Source of the DNA: Nymphaea colorata
Lineage: Eukaryota > Streptophyta > Magnoliopsida > Nymphaeales > Nymphaeaceae
DNA length: 64,000 nucleotides
NCBI RefSeq assembly: GCF_008831285.2
Contig: NC_045146.1
Span: 7,762,972 to 7,826,971 of the forward strand
Direction: 5' to 3'
The position numbers and the translations under genes are program-made. The notes below the pieces were generated by a model. It was not told where the DNA came from and made no database searches. It was given only the letters and a program-made list of their open reading frames with translations. Shown here piece after piece: positions 1-11,850 of this stretch (positions are counted from its first letter, which is position 1; each line of letters begins with the position of its first letter).

Positions 1-840
1 CATCTTCTTTTAAAATTACGTGAGCTGTGGTGCACAAATGTGGACTTGAATTTATTTCGTTGTAAAAATAGATATTTTAGAGTTTAAAATAAATCCCTAT
101 TGGAAGTTGTAAACTGATTTCAGATTTGGATTAGTTGCTTTGAAAATACTTATGTTTAAATGTCCTCATGGATCTAGACCCGAACCCAGTTTGGCCTATA
201 CGGTTCATCGATGTGAATGGGTTCAAATAAAATGAAACTTTGAGAACAATAAAATATGATCATAAGTACTTATGGATATGGTTTTTAGATGACTTCCTTG
301 GATCTTTGCTTTGTTTATTTACAAACTAATTGTTTTAAATGTTTGAAAATGTGGAATTGATTTGTTAAACATGTATCTTTATGCATACTCATGATTTTAG
401 TTATATTTGGACATGGATCTTGCTTGGCTTTATACATAGATGTCGTATCTGTTTATATATTTGAGCTCTTGTGCAATTATGGGTATGTGCTTGAGTTGAT
501 ATTTGTGATCCACATTTTTGTGCCACAAATAAATACATGTGCTTGTGTACATATGATTGAAAATTTGATTCTGATTGTCATAATGAACTTGTATTATGAC
601 ATTTATTACAATTCAAACAAACAGTTTATGATGCTAATAACATGTTCAGCACATGCAGTAAATGAATCATATGAACATGGGAAGTATATTTAAATATCTA
701 AACCAAATAATAAATGCTCATAATAATTAATGCATATCTGAGCTTAAATAGTTTAAACTGCTCATAGCAGGGTGGCACAATCACTCGTGGCATGAGGAAG
801 GAGGTGAGAGTTACCCTTCCACTTTAATGAGGTAGCACTT
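1..840. other. AT-rich non-coding stretch
   Basis: No gene is recognised here. The longest open frame (391-693, + strand, 100 residues) is rich in hydrophobic and aromatic residues, has no recognisable domain, and is expected by chance in AT-rich DNA. No splice-linked coding segments, tRNA-like folds or clear TE ends were seen. Confidence 0.5.
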
Positions 841-849
841 TGGTTCTTT

Positions 850-939
850 GTTGTTGTTATTTCTACTATGTATTTTATTTGTGCATGTCTGTTTGTTGTT
901 GTTATTTCTACTATGTTTTTTATTTGTGCATGTCTGTTT
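850..939. repeat. 45-bp tandem duplication
   Basis: Two near-identical 45-bp units lie head to tail (850-894 and 895-939), each containing GTTATTTCTACTATG followed by a T-rich stretch and GTGCATGTCTGTTT. They differ at about one position. No coding role is seen. Confidence 0.85.
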
Positions 940-940
940 A

Positions 941-1140
941 GAGACAGGGTGGAGCCAAGGTAGGGCTCACATGGGCTCTAGCCCTACCTCAAATTTAAAA
1001 AAAAAAATTACATGTAAATTTTAAAAAAAATTATTTGTTCTGTATAAAATTTTTGAAAAATGATATTTCGGCCCTCGTCAAAATTTAGAAACTTTAATTC
1101 TGCCCGCCTCATGAAAAATTTCTGGCTCCGCCCCTATTTA
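941..1140. repeat. Dispersed TE-derived repeat, copy 1
   Basis: The segment runs from GGTGGAGCCAAGG to GGCTCCGCCCC, with A/T runs in the middle. A clearly related copy in the opposite orientation lies at 21180-21355, sharing the GCGGGC/CATGAAAAATTT and TTACATGTAAATT blocks. This is a dispersed repeat of unknown class; the two copies are too diverged for me to set exact ends. Confidence 0.6.
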
Positions 1141-2580
1141 CAGGTGACCTTTCCTCACCATTAAATTAAAGAACAACCCTCCAACTTGCTTGTTTAAGGG
1201 CCAGCTCGATGGAAGAAGACAACGACCAATCTGTAAGTCTACCACTAGCACTTGAATCATTTATATTATTGATGTTTTTATTGTACCTATGGCACTATAT
1301 AAAGCAAAATTATTGTGTGAATAAATCAGTACCGGTTGTGTCAGTGCCCGTTGTTTGTTGATAAGAGAAACTAGTAATGGTTGCAAGCATGCCAATAAAT
1401 AATTAATATTACATGCATTCATACAAGTATTTTTGATAACTATGCTGCAAATATCTATTACTATGAAATGCTTTATCTTCCTTGTGCATATTTGATAGTG
1501 ATACCAAGTATTAAATATCATGTTTTCATGTCTTAACACTTTAAGCTAAATTTCGGTTTACTAACCATGCATCCTGGAATAAACCAAGGATAGTCATGTA
1601 CTGAGAATTTATTCAAGTTCTCACCTCCATCTGTTATTTTTTTAGGGGATTGTGAATAGAATGGATGGTGAAGAAGTTGTTGCATTATGCAGTGACCTAA
1701 TATTGTACAACTGGTACATGTCACGATTGAATTACGTGATTTAGATGTTTAAAAGACCGTATTCTCTACTTTTTAAGAAATATCTATTTGACGGTTTAAT
1801 TTAAAACTATTATTTAATATTGACAGTTTATAGTTAGTTAGTAACAATGCCTAATAATGGTTTTAGAAATTAGAGGTTTGAATTTTCAAAAAAAAAAAAG
1901 TGCCCTTAAAAATTTGGGTCATTATACATTCAAAGCACTTGGGCTACCACATAATAAGACAACACAATGAAATCCGCTCTTCAGCTTCAGCCAGCAGGTG
2001 ATGAACCCATGTGGCTTCTGCAGTGGTGGCCCATAGACCGATAAGCAGACTGGGTACTTGATTGACTGGAGTCAAGTATTGAAACATTCCAACAACTCTA
2101 TGGTATTCAATAGGACCAAGGCTTTATTTATCACTTGTGAAGGCAAATTATGTTTGGTTGATCCTCGGCTATCTCAGAAACCCTTTAATATGTCTCACAA
2201 TGTTATATATGCTTGGCAGCTACAGATGAAGAACACCATCTCTTCTTTAAGCGCCACGTTTGATGAATCTACTTGAAGATTTACAGCAGGAAAGTTTGGG
2301 GTGAATCAAGTCTCCAATTTTAGGAATCTTTAGAGGAATTCAGAAGATGGAGGGGCACAAATTTCAGCAACAAAACGTTTTCACATAGTAATCTGCTTTC
2401 AATAATAAAGATCTTATGAAAATGTTGGCAGCTGAGGTTTCGCAGGCTGTATGGAGACATTTCATGGCTCACTTAGTAAGACTCAATCAGATAATATCTA
2501 TAGAAACACTCTCTTTAGCCCATGATAGGTATAAGGAGGGGACAATGTACCGTTTCTTCATGAATATTCGATAATGTCAC
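1141..2580. other. Upstream non-coding region of RNC1
   Basis: No intact gene is seen. Short open frames on both strands (for example 2058-2276 +) lack known motifs. The part from about 1,905 to 2,560 is less AT-rich than its surroundings and could be a decayed gene or TE fragment, but I could not match it to a family. The RNC1 promoter should lie in the last few hundred bases before 2,883, although no convincing TATA box was found. Confidence 0.4.
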
Positions 2581-2882
2581 ATTAGTTACATGGAAAAAGG
2601 AAGGGAATGCTGGCATAGGCTAGCCACCTTGGTGAAGGAACCTATCCATGCGGTTTGGTTGGCAGATCTTTCTCCGACTAGCTTCATCGTTTCATCGCCG
2701 GTCTCTGCTCGACTGAGAACCTTTCTCATCTCCATTGTCCGTGGATGGAGGAGGGACTGGATATGGATTCGTTGGACTCCAAATCCATTTCTAATAAAAG
2801 GGCGATGCCTACTCCTATCGCTTCACGCTCCTCACGGCCTGCAGAAGGAAAAAAATCTGTCTGCTCGTTCTTCCTCTCTTTG

Positions 2883-5800
2883 ATGGCGCTCTTGACCCTC
2901 CTACCTCAATCTTTCCAGAAGAACCCATCTCAATCCTCTCCCCTAATAGACTTCTACTCCTCCCTCAGACCCTCTCTTTCCGACCTCTCCTTTTCCTCCT
3001 CCTTCCTCCCTTGCCCCGCCTTAAGCCTCCATAAAACCTCTAATTTCTCCCTTCCCACAAGCTCATTCCGCGTCCTCGCCGTGGCCGTTAATCCCCAAGA
3101 GCTCCCCGCAAGCAGTCCCCAGCGTCTGGTCAAGGAGCTAGAGGAGAGGAAGAAGGTCGCTTTCCCCAAGAAGAAACTACCACCAAAAGTACTCATACTT
3201 AAACCCCCTCTAGACGATGAGAAACTAACTGCAAGGTTCCTAAGTAGCCCCCAACTGTCCCTCAAAGCCTTCCCTCTCTTGAGCTCCTGCCTGCCATCTT
3301 CCCCTCTCAACAATGCCGATAAGCAATGGATGGATGAGTACATCCTTGAGGCCAAACAGGCGCTTGGCTACCCTCTCGAGCCAGCGGCAAATCTCGAGGA
3401 TTCGGATCCGGCAAAGCAATTCGATACCCTATTGTACTTGGCATTCCAGCACCCTTCTTGTGATCGGACGAAGGCCAGGCACGTACGGTCGGGACACTCG
3501 AGGCTCTGGTTCCTGGGGCAGTACGTGCTGGAGCTCGCGCTGGCCGAGTTCTTCCTGCAGAGGTATCCCAGGGAGTCGCCGGGGCCGATGCGGGAGCGGG
3601 TGTATGGTTTGATTGGGAAGAGGTACCTGCCAAAGTGGATCAAAGCGGCGAGCTTGCAGCACTTGGTTTTCCCTTATGATGATATTGATAAGATCATCAG
3701 GAAGGAGAAGGAACCACCAGTCAAGTAAATCTCTCTCTCTCTCTCTCTCTCGTTTGTGTATGTGTGTCATGTGTGGGTGGGTGTGCGTTTATTTGTGTAA
3801 TTGCACTTCTCTCTCTCGTCTGTGTGTGTGCGTGCGTGCGTGTATATGTGTAATTGCATTTCATTTCGGCGTTATTTGTGGTGTTATGAAATTGCTTTAG
3901 ATGTTAGGCACACCTTTATTACTTTCTTGAAATAATTCTTGGGTGTTTGGTTTCCTGCTTCTTGGTTTGGATTCTTTGCGATCGCTTTATGTCTATTTGC
4001 TGTTCACTATCAAAAAGGATATCACACAGCAGGTTTTACATGTAATGACATTTAACTTAGATTCTTCATCTTAATCTTGGACTTTCATTCACTTGTTCTT
4101 GAGTGTTTGGTGCTCCTAATTGTTGGGTTGGAAATGATTACATAAAGCGGTTACATGAAGTGATGATGTTGACTTTCATTTAGTTGCTTCTTGAATGCTT
4201 CACATTCCTGATATTGGTTTAGATTCTTCAGGGTGGATGTGTGTTCGCACTTCTGTATCATTTACCTCTCTTCCAGGATTTTCATATCACCAATTTCAGA
4301 TTGTTTGTTGTGCTCAGAAGCGACATTTACTGTAGCTGCATAAATCTGGAACTTCCATGAGTTTGCAACTTCAAGTGGTGTCATTTAACTCAGTTCTGCA
4401 AATAAACTAAGTGCTAAAGTCACTTGGTGTCCAGTTAACCGCTCTCAGTTGGTGGATTGTCTGTTCTATTAGTTTAAGTTCCAAATGTAATTTTTTTTGG
4501 TAAGATAATGGTCATCTTCTAGTAGCTTATATGAGGAGGAGAAAAATGTCCTTTTTCAATGCATGATGCAAACACTTCACCTGGGCAATATAGAAAATAG
4601 ATATTGCCAGTGACCCATTAAAATTTCTTACCTGCCACTTGTGTACTTTAAACAAAAACCATTCTGGAGTTATTAAGATGATTACTGATATTAGTATGTC
4701 CCAATTAAGCAGATCTATGGCAATAAAATTATTTGTCATTTTTCAAACCTTGATGCAGGTCAGTGTTTTGGGCATTATTTGGTGCAATTTATTTATGTTT
4801 TGGGATGCCAGAAGTATACCGTGTTCTCTTCGAGGCATTTGGAATGGACCCAGATGATGAAAGCTGTCAACCTAAACTAAGAAGACAACTTGAAGATGTT
4901 GACTATGTGTCTGCCGAATTTGAAGACAGAAAGCTGACCTGGCAAGATGTTGCTGCGTACAAGGTAAATAAGTTTTTCTCCTTTATAATACAAGCTATGT
5001 AGAATGATATTTATGTAATTTGATCTGCAGCAGATTTAGTATTCAGTCTAACCCCTAAACCTTTTTTTTTTTTTACCTATTTTGCAGCCGCCAGAAGATG
5101 CACTCTTTGCACACCCAAGACTTTTCAGAGCATGTGTTCCACCAGGGATGCACAGATTTCGGGGTAACATTTGGGACTATGAAAGTAGGCCCCAGGTCAT
5201 GCAAGCGCTTGGATATCCTTTGCAGACGACAGATAAAATACCAGAAATAACTGAGGCTAGGAATATTGAGCTGGGGCTTGGGCTACAGGTACCTTTCTGA
5301 TTCAACAGTTTCTTTCTGTTACTTATAAATGCTTACTGGCCCCTATTAAAGTACTTATGAAGGAATCTTTTCTTTTCTAAATCAAGATGGAAGCTTCAAA
5401 AATAGAATAATTTCTTATATGATGTCTCTTGTACTTAGTCTGTTTGAGTGTTTTCTTGTTCTTAATAATGCATCAATGAATTGGCACACTCCTTATATGA
5501 TATATCTTGTACTTAGTCTGTTGTCTTGTTTTTATGCATCAATGAATTGGTACACTCTAATGTTTCATTGAAAAACCTATTTCAGTATTTCCAACCATAG
5601 GGCTGTCCTATGGTTTGCAATAGATCTAGGAAGTAAAATAGATCCAGGTATCATTTGTTGGTATCTTGGATCAATTTAATGCTTTGAGCGTGGATAATGA
5701 ACAAATAAGTATATAAACTCTATATTGTTGGAAGAAAGTTTATGGCATTGGACAAGTAAGTATATATATATATATATAGATCAATTTAATGCTTTGAGCG

Positions 5801-7945
5801 TGGATAATGAGCAAATAAGTATACAAACTCTATATTGTTGGAAGAAAGTTTATGGCATTGGACGAGTAAGTCTATACATATATATATGGCGCTTGTGCTT
5901 GCTTATTCTTTTGAAAGTTAAACAATATAAATGGACGAAGAAGGATCATGATATGATAAAAACTGGGTCATATAGTTAAAAGTTTATCGCCATTGAATAA
6001 CAGAAGCAAATACAAACTTTACAGCAATTTTCAGTTTTTCACAATTCCTGTTAATAAAGCAACGGAAGCGAATAATTAGGGGGACACTTTTAGCCTTTTG
6101 TGATTCTATACTTTGTTATGCCCTTAGTTGTCAAAAGCATGCGAGAAGTCCACCTAGGTGGACTAGGCCCTATACAGCTACTATTTGACTAGCATGCCTC
6201 ATGTAAGCACCCAAATGAAGAGAACATTTTAAGGGTGTGTTTGATTAATTCTGATCTAAGATCCAAGGCGATGCAAAATTCTTATAATGATAGTTTCTAG
6301 GACCTTAGATCCTTGATTTCTAAAAAGGATATGAAATCCTATGTTTGGAAAATGCAAGGATCACATACGGATTCATATACTTTGTATCTTGAGATCCATA
6401 GATGTCAAGTCAGACCCCCTCATTCTGACTTCAAATCCTTGGATTTGAGGCATAATGTTGACTTTAAATCTACGGTTCTCAAATCCATAGTTTGTCAGAA
6501 TTATGGATGTAATGTGGGGCCCTTGTTAAATCACACTCGAATCTAAGGTCAGGGTAATCAAATGGCCCCTAAACTTTTTTTCTTATACTTTTGCTATTCC
6601 TTTCTTGTTTTTCCTTATTCTTCAACTTCTCCTTCTTCATCCCTTTTTTTCCCCCTCATTTATGGTTTTGCTGCCGCAGACCTTGCCTAGTCCACTGCGT
6701 AGGCTCCCAGCACTTTTGAGCCTTTGACTACTAAGGTTATGTCTATTAAGCCTATGTGGTATTGTTTTAATGCCACCATACTGCTTGTTGCCTTGTTCCT
6801 TGTGATATAGTTTCTAACAGTAAATCTAGCATTGTATTTATTTCATGCATATCATCTGCATGGATGCACTTAATTATTTTATCTAAGGCTTAATTTTGTT
6901 CTGCAAATCATAAAATGTTGCTAGTGGCTGCTTGTATTATTTTGAATAGGAATTTCCTACCTCAGCTAATCTTTTACAAATTTGTGTTCAATATGTGATC
7001 ATCTGGTAGTCAGTAGCTCTTATGCACAAATTTTCCAATATACTTCACGACTAACAATTTCATGCTATCCTTGATTTCTTGATATCGCAGCTTTGTTTTT
7101 TACATCCATCAAAACACAAATATGAACATCCTCGCTTTTGCTTGGAACGGTTGGAATATGTGGGCCAAAAGATTCAGGTAACACTTAAGTTTTCCGATCT
7201 TCATGTTTTCCATTAATATCGGCATATTGTAAGTTAAGCCTTTGGTTGAGAACTACCTGAAAAGTCTATTGCACTTGAAGTTGTGAATGAAAAGCAGCTG
7301 CAAGGATAGCTGCTCTAATCATCACAAATAAATCAACTTCTTCAAGCTCAGGGTGTTTTACAGGCTCAAATTTTTTTGACTCTAAGAAGAGCTCATAAGA
7401 TTGAAAAAAAAAACTTGTTCATGGTTGAAGCAGATAATATAGATTGTGATATGCAACAACATGCTCATGTCTCTGACTATCGATTAAAATTCAAATAAGA
7501 CTTTTATCTAATGATCCGTCAGACTGATCTTGTCTTTTATTTCAGTATCGCACCCATTATTAAGTGCACATATTAATGCAGACAAGATTATCTAAGGTGG
7601 TTAATCGCCATTTCCCCCTTTTTGCAGGATCTTGTGATGGCTGAGAGGTTGTTAATGAAGCATCTGGATGCACCAGGAAAATGGTTGGATGAGAGGCATC
7701 GGAGGCTCTTGCTCAACAAATACTGTGGAAGATACTTGCGTGAGAAGAACCTGCACCACCATATTGTATTTGGAGAGAAGGTTCTTGATGCATATGAGCA
7801 CAATCGGAGGATGCGTAATCCAGCCACTACAGCCGTTCAACAAGCACTTCATGGGCTCTCATATACTGTTTATGGTAAGCCTGATGTGAGGCGCTTAATG
7901 TTCGAAGTTTTCGACTTTGAGCAAATTCAGCCGAAAGCAATGTAA
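2883..7945 (+). CDS. RNC1: RNC1, chloroplast RNase III-domain intron splicing factor
   Basis: The coding sequence is spliced from five exons: 2883-3724, 4759-4963, 5088-5288, 7091-7177 and 7628-7945. All introns have GT-AG ends, the frame is continuous, and the product is 550 residues. The first ~70 residues are rich in Ser, Leu and Phe with few acidic residues, typical of a plastid transit peptide. Two RNase III-like halves follow (about 148-330 and 385-545), each opening with a QALGYPL motif. In the family RNC1 binds and helps splice plastid group II introns and has lost nuclease activity. Consistent with this, the position of the catalytic Asp after the FLG/YVG signature is Gln in both halves (WFLGQ and EYVGQ). 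The ATGGCG at 2883 is preferred over the upstream in-frame ATG at 2745, because it puts the transit peptide first. Intron 3 (5289-7090) holds tandem repeats and nested MITEs. No frame damage was seen, so the gene looks functional. Confidence 0.93.
3729..3752. repeat. (CT)n microsatellite in RNC1 intron 1
   Basis: A run of CT dinucleotides starts just after the intron 1 donor (GT at 3725). It is followed by TG/GT-rich simple sequence to about 3,850. It lies within the intron and is likely polymorphic. Confidence 0.85.
5395..5565. repeat. Imperfect ~80-bp tandem duplication in RNC1 intron 3
   Basis: Two diverged units share CTTGTACTTAGTCTG and, further on, GCATCAATGAATTGG. The second unit has lost a few bases in the middle. 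It is intronic and lies just upstream of a second tandem duplication at 5669-5870. Confidence 0.7.
5669..5870. repeat. 110-bp tandem duplication in RNC1 intron 3
   Basis: A unit beginning GATCAATTTAATGC recurs exactly 110 bp downstream (5669 and 5779). Only a few substitutions separate the copies, and a (TA)n run lies between them. This suggests recent slippage or unequal exchange. Confidence 0.9.
6121..6735. mobile_element. MITE with CCTTAG-type ends, host of a nested MITE
   Basis: The ends are inverted: CCCTTAGTTGTCAAAAG on the left, and GACTACTAAG preceded by CTTTTGAGCC on the right. GTTATG occurs immediately on both sides (6115-6120 and 6736-6741), which fits a TSD. The inner arms contain CACCTAGG/CCTAG motifs. 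The element lies in RNC1 intron 3 and is interrupted by a Tourist-like MITE at 6233-6569. The superfamily is uncertain: hAT elements usually make 8-bp TSDs, and only 6 bp match here. Confidence 0.65.
6233..6569. mobile_element. Tourist-like (PIF/Harbinger) MITE nested in another MITE
   Basis: This 337-bp element begins GGGTGTGTTTGATTA and ends TAATCAAATGGCCCC, so its ends are inverted copies of each other. TAA precedes and follows it (6230-6232 and 6570-6572), the 3-bp TSD expected for PIF/Harbinger elements. It has no coding capacity. It was inserted into the older 6121-6735 element, so its transposition is the later event. Confidence 0.75.
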
Positions 7946-9396
7946 ATATATAATCTTTTCCCACTGTTATATTCTAAATTTATTTATCTGTTCCTTGGTT
8001 TTCTTGTGTGTTGGTTTGTGTTTCTCTATGTGGCTTGGCTTCTTGTCCTGTTCAATCTTAATTGTTACTGATTTATGATTAGTAGGTGCTTTTGAGGGTG
8101 GAGAATTCCTCATCTTTTTAGGCCAAGAGGTCGGCTGAGGTTGGCCCTGTATATTGATGGTTGACTGACAAAATGCATCTGAATTTGCTGTTGGTATGGT
8201 TCCGTATGGCCTCCAACTTGAGGCTTACCTTTCCAGCAAAAATTTGCTGATGAGGTGCAGGCCAACCATGCAAGTTCCGTGTTGGGCTGATGATAGAAAA
8301 TCTGTTTGAAGAACTGAAACTTGCAAATACTTCCATGAGCCCATGCGGAAGCAGTTCTACCTTCCTCTTCCTTCTAGTCCTATTTGATTATCACAGCATC
8401 CATTCTGGAGCAGTTGACAGTTGACCGAAACTGAGTTGGTAGTGAAGGTAGAATCTCCTCCCATCAGCCACTCCAAGAGAACATGCATCTCGAGGCTTGG
8501 TTAAAATGTGGTCACATTAGTCAAGGCTATAGCTTTCACAATGTGAAAGGACTCAAACTGCCTACAAAGGAGCATCTGTAGATTTGTAAAAAATTCAAAC
8601 GTGCTTTTGATTTTCTTTTAATACTTTATACAGGCTTCTGGAAAACCTAATATAATTATGAAAGCGATTTAAAAAGTTAGATGCTTTAAGCATGTGTTTA
8701 GAGTTGTCATAAAATCTATATCCTTAAAAATCCAAGACCATGTTTCTGTAAGATGTATTAAAATTATGATGACTATTTAGCTAAAAGCTTACATCCAACG
8801 GTGCTAAGAAGGGGAACTTATTTAACGAATTAAATCTGCTGTACAGGCACAATATATCTTATTTAGAAATTTATCTATGAAAGTAACTCGTCAATTTTGA
8901 CCAAACTATCTTCAAGCATAGACTGTCATATTCTTTTTGAATACCTGTGTTGTACTACTTAAACTCATTGAAAATATCTATTCAGCTCACAAAGAATAAT
9001 GGTCTTTACATATGGTTGTATAGTTCTATTTTGGAAAGTTGTTCTATAAAAAAATTTAAAAATGTTTTATTTTTTATGAAAAGTTTCAAACAGAACGTTT
9101 AAGTTTCTCAAAGTTCTCACCAGGGCATCTAACTTTTCAGGAACGTGCTTAAATTCTTTTAAAATTTCTAAGTACGTGCTAGAATTTTTAAACATCAAAA
9201 CATGCTTTACAGGTAATCAAATCATTCGAAATCATGTAATCGTAGTTTCTGTAACAAACACATTTGAGTTAAGTGCCAGGGGGAACTCATTTCTCACCCA
9301 GCCGTGAAAACGTGACTTCTAAAACTTAGGTCTGCTTTCTGTATCTATACGAAAACTTGGCCTTGAAAACTATAAAGGTCAAACATAGATTTATTT
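7946..9396. other. RNC1 3' region and intergenic sequence
   Basis: The first few hundred bases after the RNC1 stop codon probably include its 3' untranslated region. Beyond that the sequence is AT-rich, with no coding segments that can be assigned to a gene. A minus-strand open frame at 8118-8336 has no family features. Confidence 0.5.
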
Positions 9397-9658
9397 GAGG
9401 GTGTTTGATAAGATGGACATTGTGTTCTTGTAGCACACGTCCAATCTGTGGAACATGTGTTATAAGAATATTATGTTCTTGATTCATGGAAAATATATAT
9501 TGCCATTATATCCAACTTGTGGTAGTTGGATCAAAAAAATATCTATATTAATCACATTATGTTTCTTAAAACGAGAATGCGATATGATGTTTTTAAGTAT
9601 GCAAGTATTTTGGGATCATGTGGTCAAGAACACAATGTTCGTTTAACTAAACGGCCTC
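9397..9658. mobile_element. PIF/Harbinger-like MITE
   Basis: The ends are inverted over about 34 bp. The left end is GAGGGTGTTTGATAAG, and the right end read in reverse is GAGGCCGTTTAGTTAAAC; both are followed by ACATTGTGTTCTTG. The flanking triplets are TTT and TTC, so a 3-bp TSD is possible but not exact. It shares the internal motif ATTATGTTCTT with the left arm of the large element at 13098-16310, which suggests one family. Confidence 0.65.
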
Positions 9659-10349
9659 TTCAATATTTAGTATACCCATTAGGGGAACTAGAAAATTTGG
9701 CTGGAGGGGCACTAATTCAATAACTTATCCTTTTGGGCACTTATATATACAAACATTGTAGACAATCTCATCTCATACGGCTTCCAAGGCAGAGAAGGCT
9801 TGTGAAGGCAGTTGCCCGCACAGAACCATACAATTCAAATTTTTACATAGTGGTGCCTCTCAAACTTCTATTACGTATTTGTTAGATGTAAGATTTTTTG
9901 AAGCGTTAAAAACTGAGTCCCTATGTTAATGCCCTTAACAAAAAAATTTCTGACTCCTCATGGGATATTGAATTTTGAATAATGTGAAGGAAAAAATGAG
10001 AATCCAACTTACTATTTGCTTCTGTAGTTCAATAGTTTGGCAACATCATACCTAATAATCTTCTTGAAGAGAACAAACACATGGACCCAAATCAATCTCT
10101 CTCTCTCTCTCTTTTGTTGGACGGGGGGCGGTGGAAAGAGATAAGGATAACCAAATTTGTCAAACACGTCACTTTTATCTTGTCCAAATAACTTCAGGCA
10201 TTTGGAATGCCAGAAACTTTTATCTTCCGTGATGTGACGGTTCATCTTTTGCCAACATCATCAACCGATCCCCTCTTTCAGATTTAATTTCTTAGGTGAC
10301 AACTAATGTTTTTAAAATGCAGTGCGACCTGTCAACTTTGTTCGACTTT
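9659..10349. other. Non-coding stretch
   Basis: No gene is seen. The part around 9,690-9,900 resembles fragments of plant repeats with GGGGC and CCTC blocks. A short (CT)n run lies near 10,097. A minus-strand open frame (10012-10245) is crossed by simple sequence and is unlikely to be real. Confidence 0.4.
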
Positions 10350-11004
10350 TAGGGATGTTAATATATCTAATTTGAATGGATATGTGACTGCACACCATTT
10401 TGAAAAAAGCAAATATGAAAAGAAAATATTCGATTACAAAATCGGATTGAATTTGAATTTAAGAAATGACATCTAAAAGGATTCTAATATTGATATACAT
10501 AAATATTCGATAAGATTCAGATTTGGATATACATAAATATTTGATAGGATTCATATCAGATTTAGTTTTAATTGAATATCTTATATCCTATGCTCATACA
10601 TTTTAAAAATAGGTCATATTGAGTACAAATTTCAGATTTGGATTCAAATTGAAATTGTAAAATCTGATTTTGGATTTGGATATGACTTTTCTTTAATCTA
10701 GTGGCCGGGCCACATGGTGGCTGGTGTGGGCAGTTAATTTAGTATTATGTTAATATTTTGATACCTCACAAAGTTAAGCTAATATTAGGTTAATATTTTG
10801 ATATATTTAATTGTTATACATATAAGTGTTTCATACAAATTAAAAATGTTGAATGAGTGCCTCCACCAGAAAAAAAAAAAATTGGCTCTTGTAAGTGCCT
10901 TAATCATATTCAAATCTGAATTCAAATAAGAATATATGAATGTTCGAAAAGGTAGATATAGTTAAGAGCATATCTGATTCAAATCCGATCCATTGACATC
11001 ACTA
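10350..11004. repeat. Inverted-end repeat of the TAGGGATGT family, copy 1
   Basis: The left end TAGGGATGTTAATATATC and the reverse of the right end (TAGTGATGTCAATGGATC) match well and continue into ATTTGA. The interior consists of repeated GATTCAGATTTGGATAT-like words. The flanks CGACTTT and CGACATTT resemble a diverged TSD. Related sequence occurs at 23651-24040. Confidence 0.55.
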
Positions 11005-11277
11005 CCGACATTTGAAGGATGGACTTGGTTCAGATGGGGTATGAAGAGGCCCTTTAATTTTGGGTACTTCTCATTTTTACAAAGAAAAGTAGGAAACAAA
11101 AAAAAAAAAGTTCCTTTTCCAGTTCACTGGTTACATCGGAAAGGGGGGCATGTTTTCCCAATTTATTAAGTGAATCTACCTTGCTTAAAACGGCTTGGGT
11201 GTCATTTATGAAACTCAATTTAACGCTTCGCTTAAACCACTTTTTGGCATTGGACCTACCTGTTTAGATAAAAAATA

Positions 11278-11395
11278 TCAGGCTGAATCGAATCTTGTCG
11301 GGCCAACCTGGGCCAGCTCGATAAGTTGTTGGGCCATCTCAGTACACTTTTTTGGGTCGGAACCCAGTCAATTGCCCAGCCTTACTTTTAAGCTA
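11278..11395. repeat. Fragment of the GC-armed (CGGGCC) repeat family
   Basis: The segment contains TCGGGCCAACCTGGGCC and TTGCCCAGCC, as in the arms of the full-length elements at 27123-27425 and 39216-39541. The AT-rich core is missing, so this is probably a truncated copy. Confidence 0.45.
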
Positions 11396-11559
11396 ATTTC
11401 TATATAAAATGTGGTAATAATATATTTGTATATCAACCCCGTGTTTCAGCGATCCTTTCTCCTTTTTTAATTTAAGAAGTGTACAATCTATTGGCTCATG
11501 CTGCATGAGCTTAGGAGGTCTGTGGCAATCCATTAATGGACTACACTTTTGCATGTAGT

Positions 11560-11715
11560 GGCGGAGAAGGCTGGTGTGTCCAGAATACTTACGTTTGCCT
11601 ATTCTTATATCAATACTTCATGGTCATTTAATTATTTACATATATGAGTTTAACCTTAAAAATTAAAATTTAATATATTGATGCCCCCTTAAAAATTTCT
11701 ACCTCAGCTGCCACT
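11560..11715. repeat. Dispersed repeat with GTGGCGGAG start
   Basis: It starts GTGGCGGAGAAGGCTGG and contains an AT-rich middle, then GCCCCCTTAAAAATTTCTACCTC and CTGCCACTGC. Similar organisation is seen at 941-1140, 20445-20640 and 63625-63830. The class is unknown. Confidence 0.45.
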
Positions 11716-11790
11716 GCTTGCACGTTGGACCAATAACCTACAGTGATAAGTCAACAACTAACTAGCAGCACATGCATAGCCTAGGTGACA

Positions 11791-11792
<2 letters not shown>

Positions 11793-11821
<29 letters not shown>
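11793..11821. repeat. (CT)n microsatellite
   Basis: About 14 uninterrupted CT dinucleotides, located roughly 90 bp upstream of the U6-like sequence. Confidence 0.9.
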
Positions 11822-11825
<4 letters not shown>

Positions 11826-11850
11826 GAAAAAAGTAACCAAGTGTTGGCGC

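Noticed and set aside
391-693. 100-residue open frame on the + strand
   Set aside because: No domain or conserved motif, AT-rich composition, and no supporting neighbours; expected by chance.
2745-2882. Upstream in-frame ATG that would extend RNC1 by 46 residues
   Set aside because: It would bury the plastid transit-like sequence, and the ATGGCG at 2883 is a better plant start context; residues 1-46 of the extension have no conserved features.
2954-3770. Several open frames on the minus strand and in other + frames across RNC1 exon 1
   Set aside because: They are shadows of the GC-rich exon; only the RNC1 frame shows family motifs and continues across splice sites.
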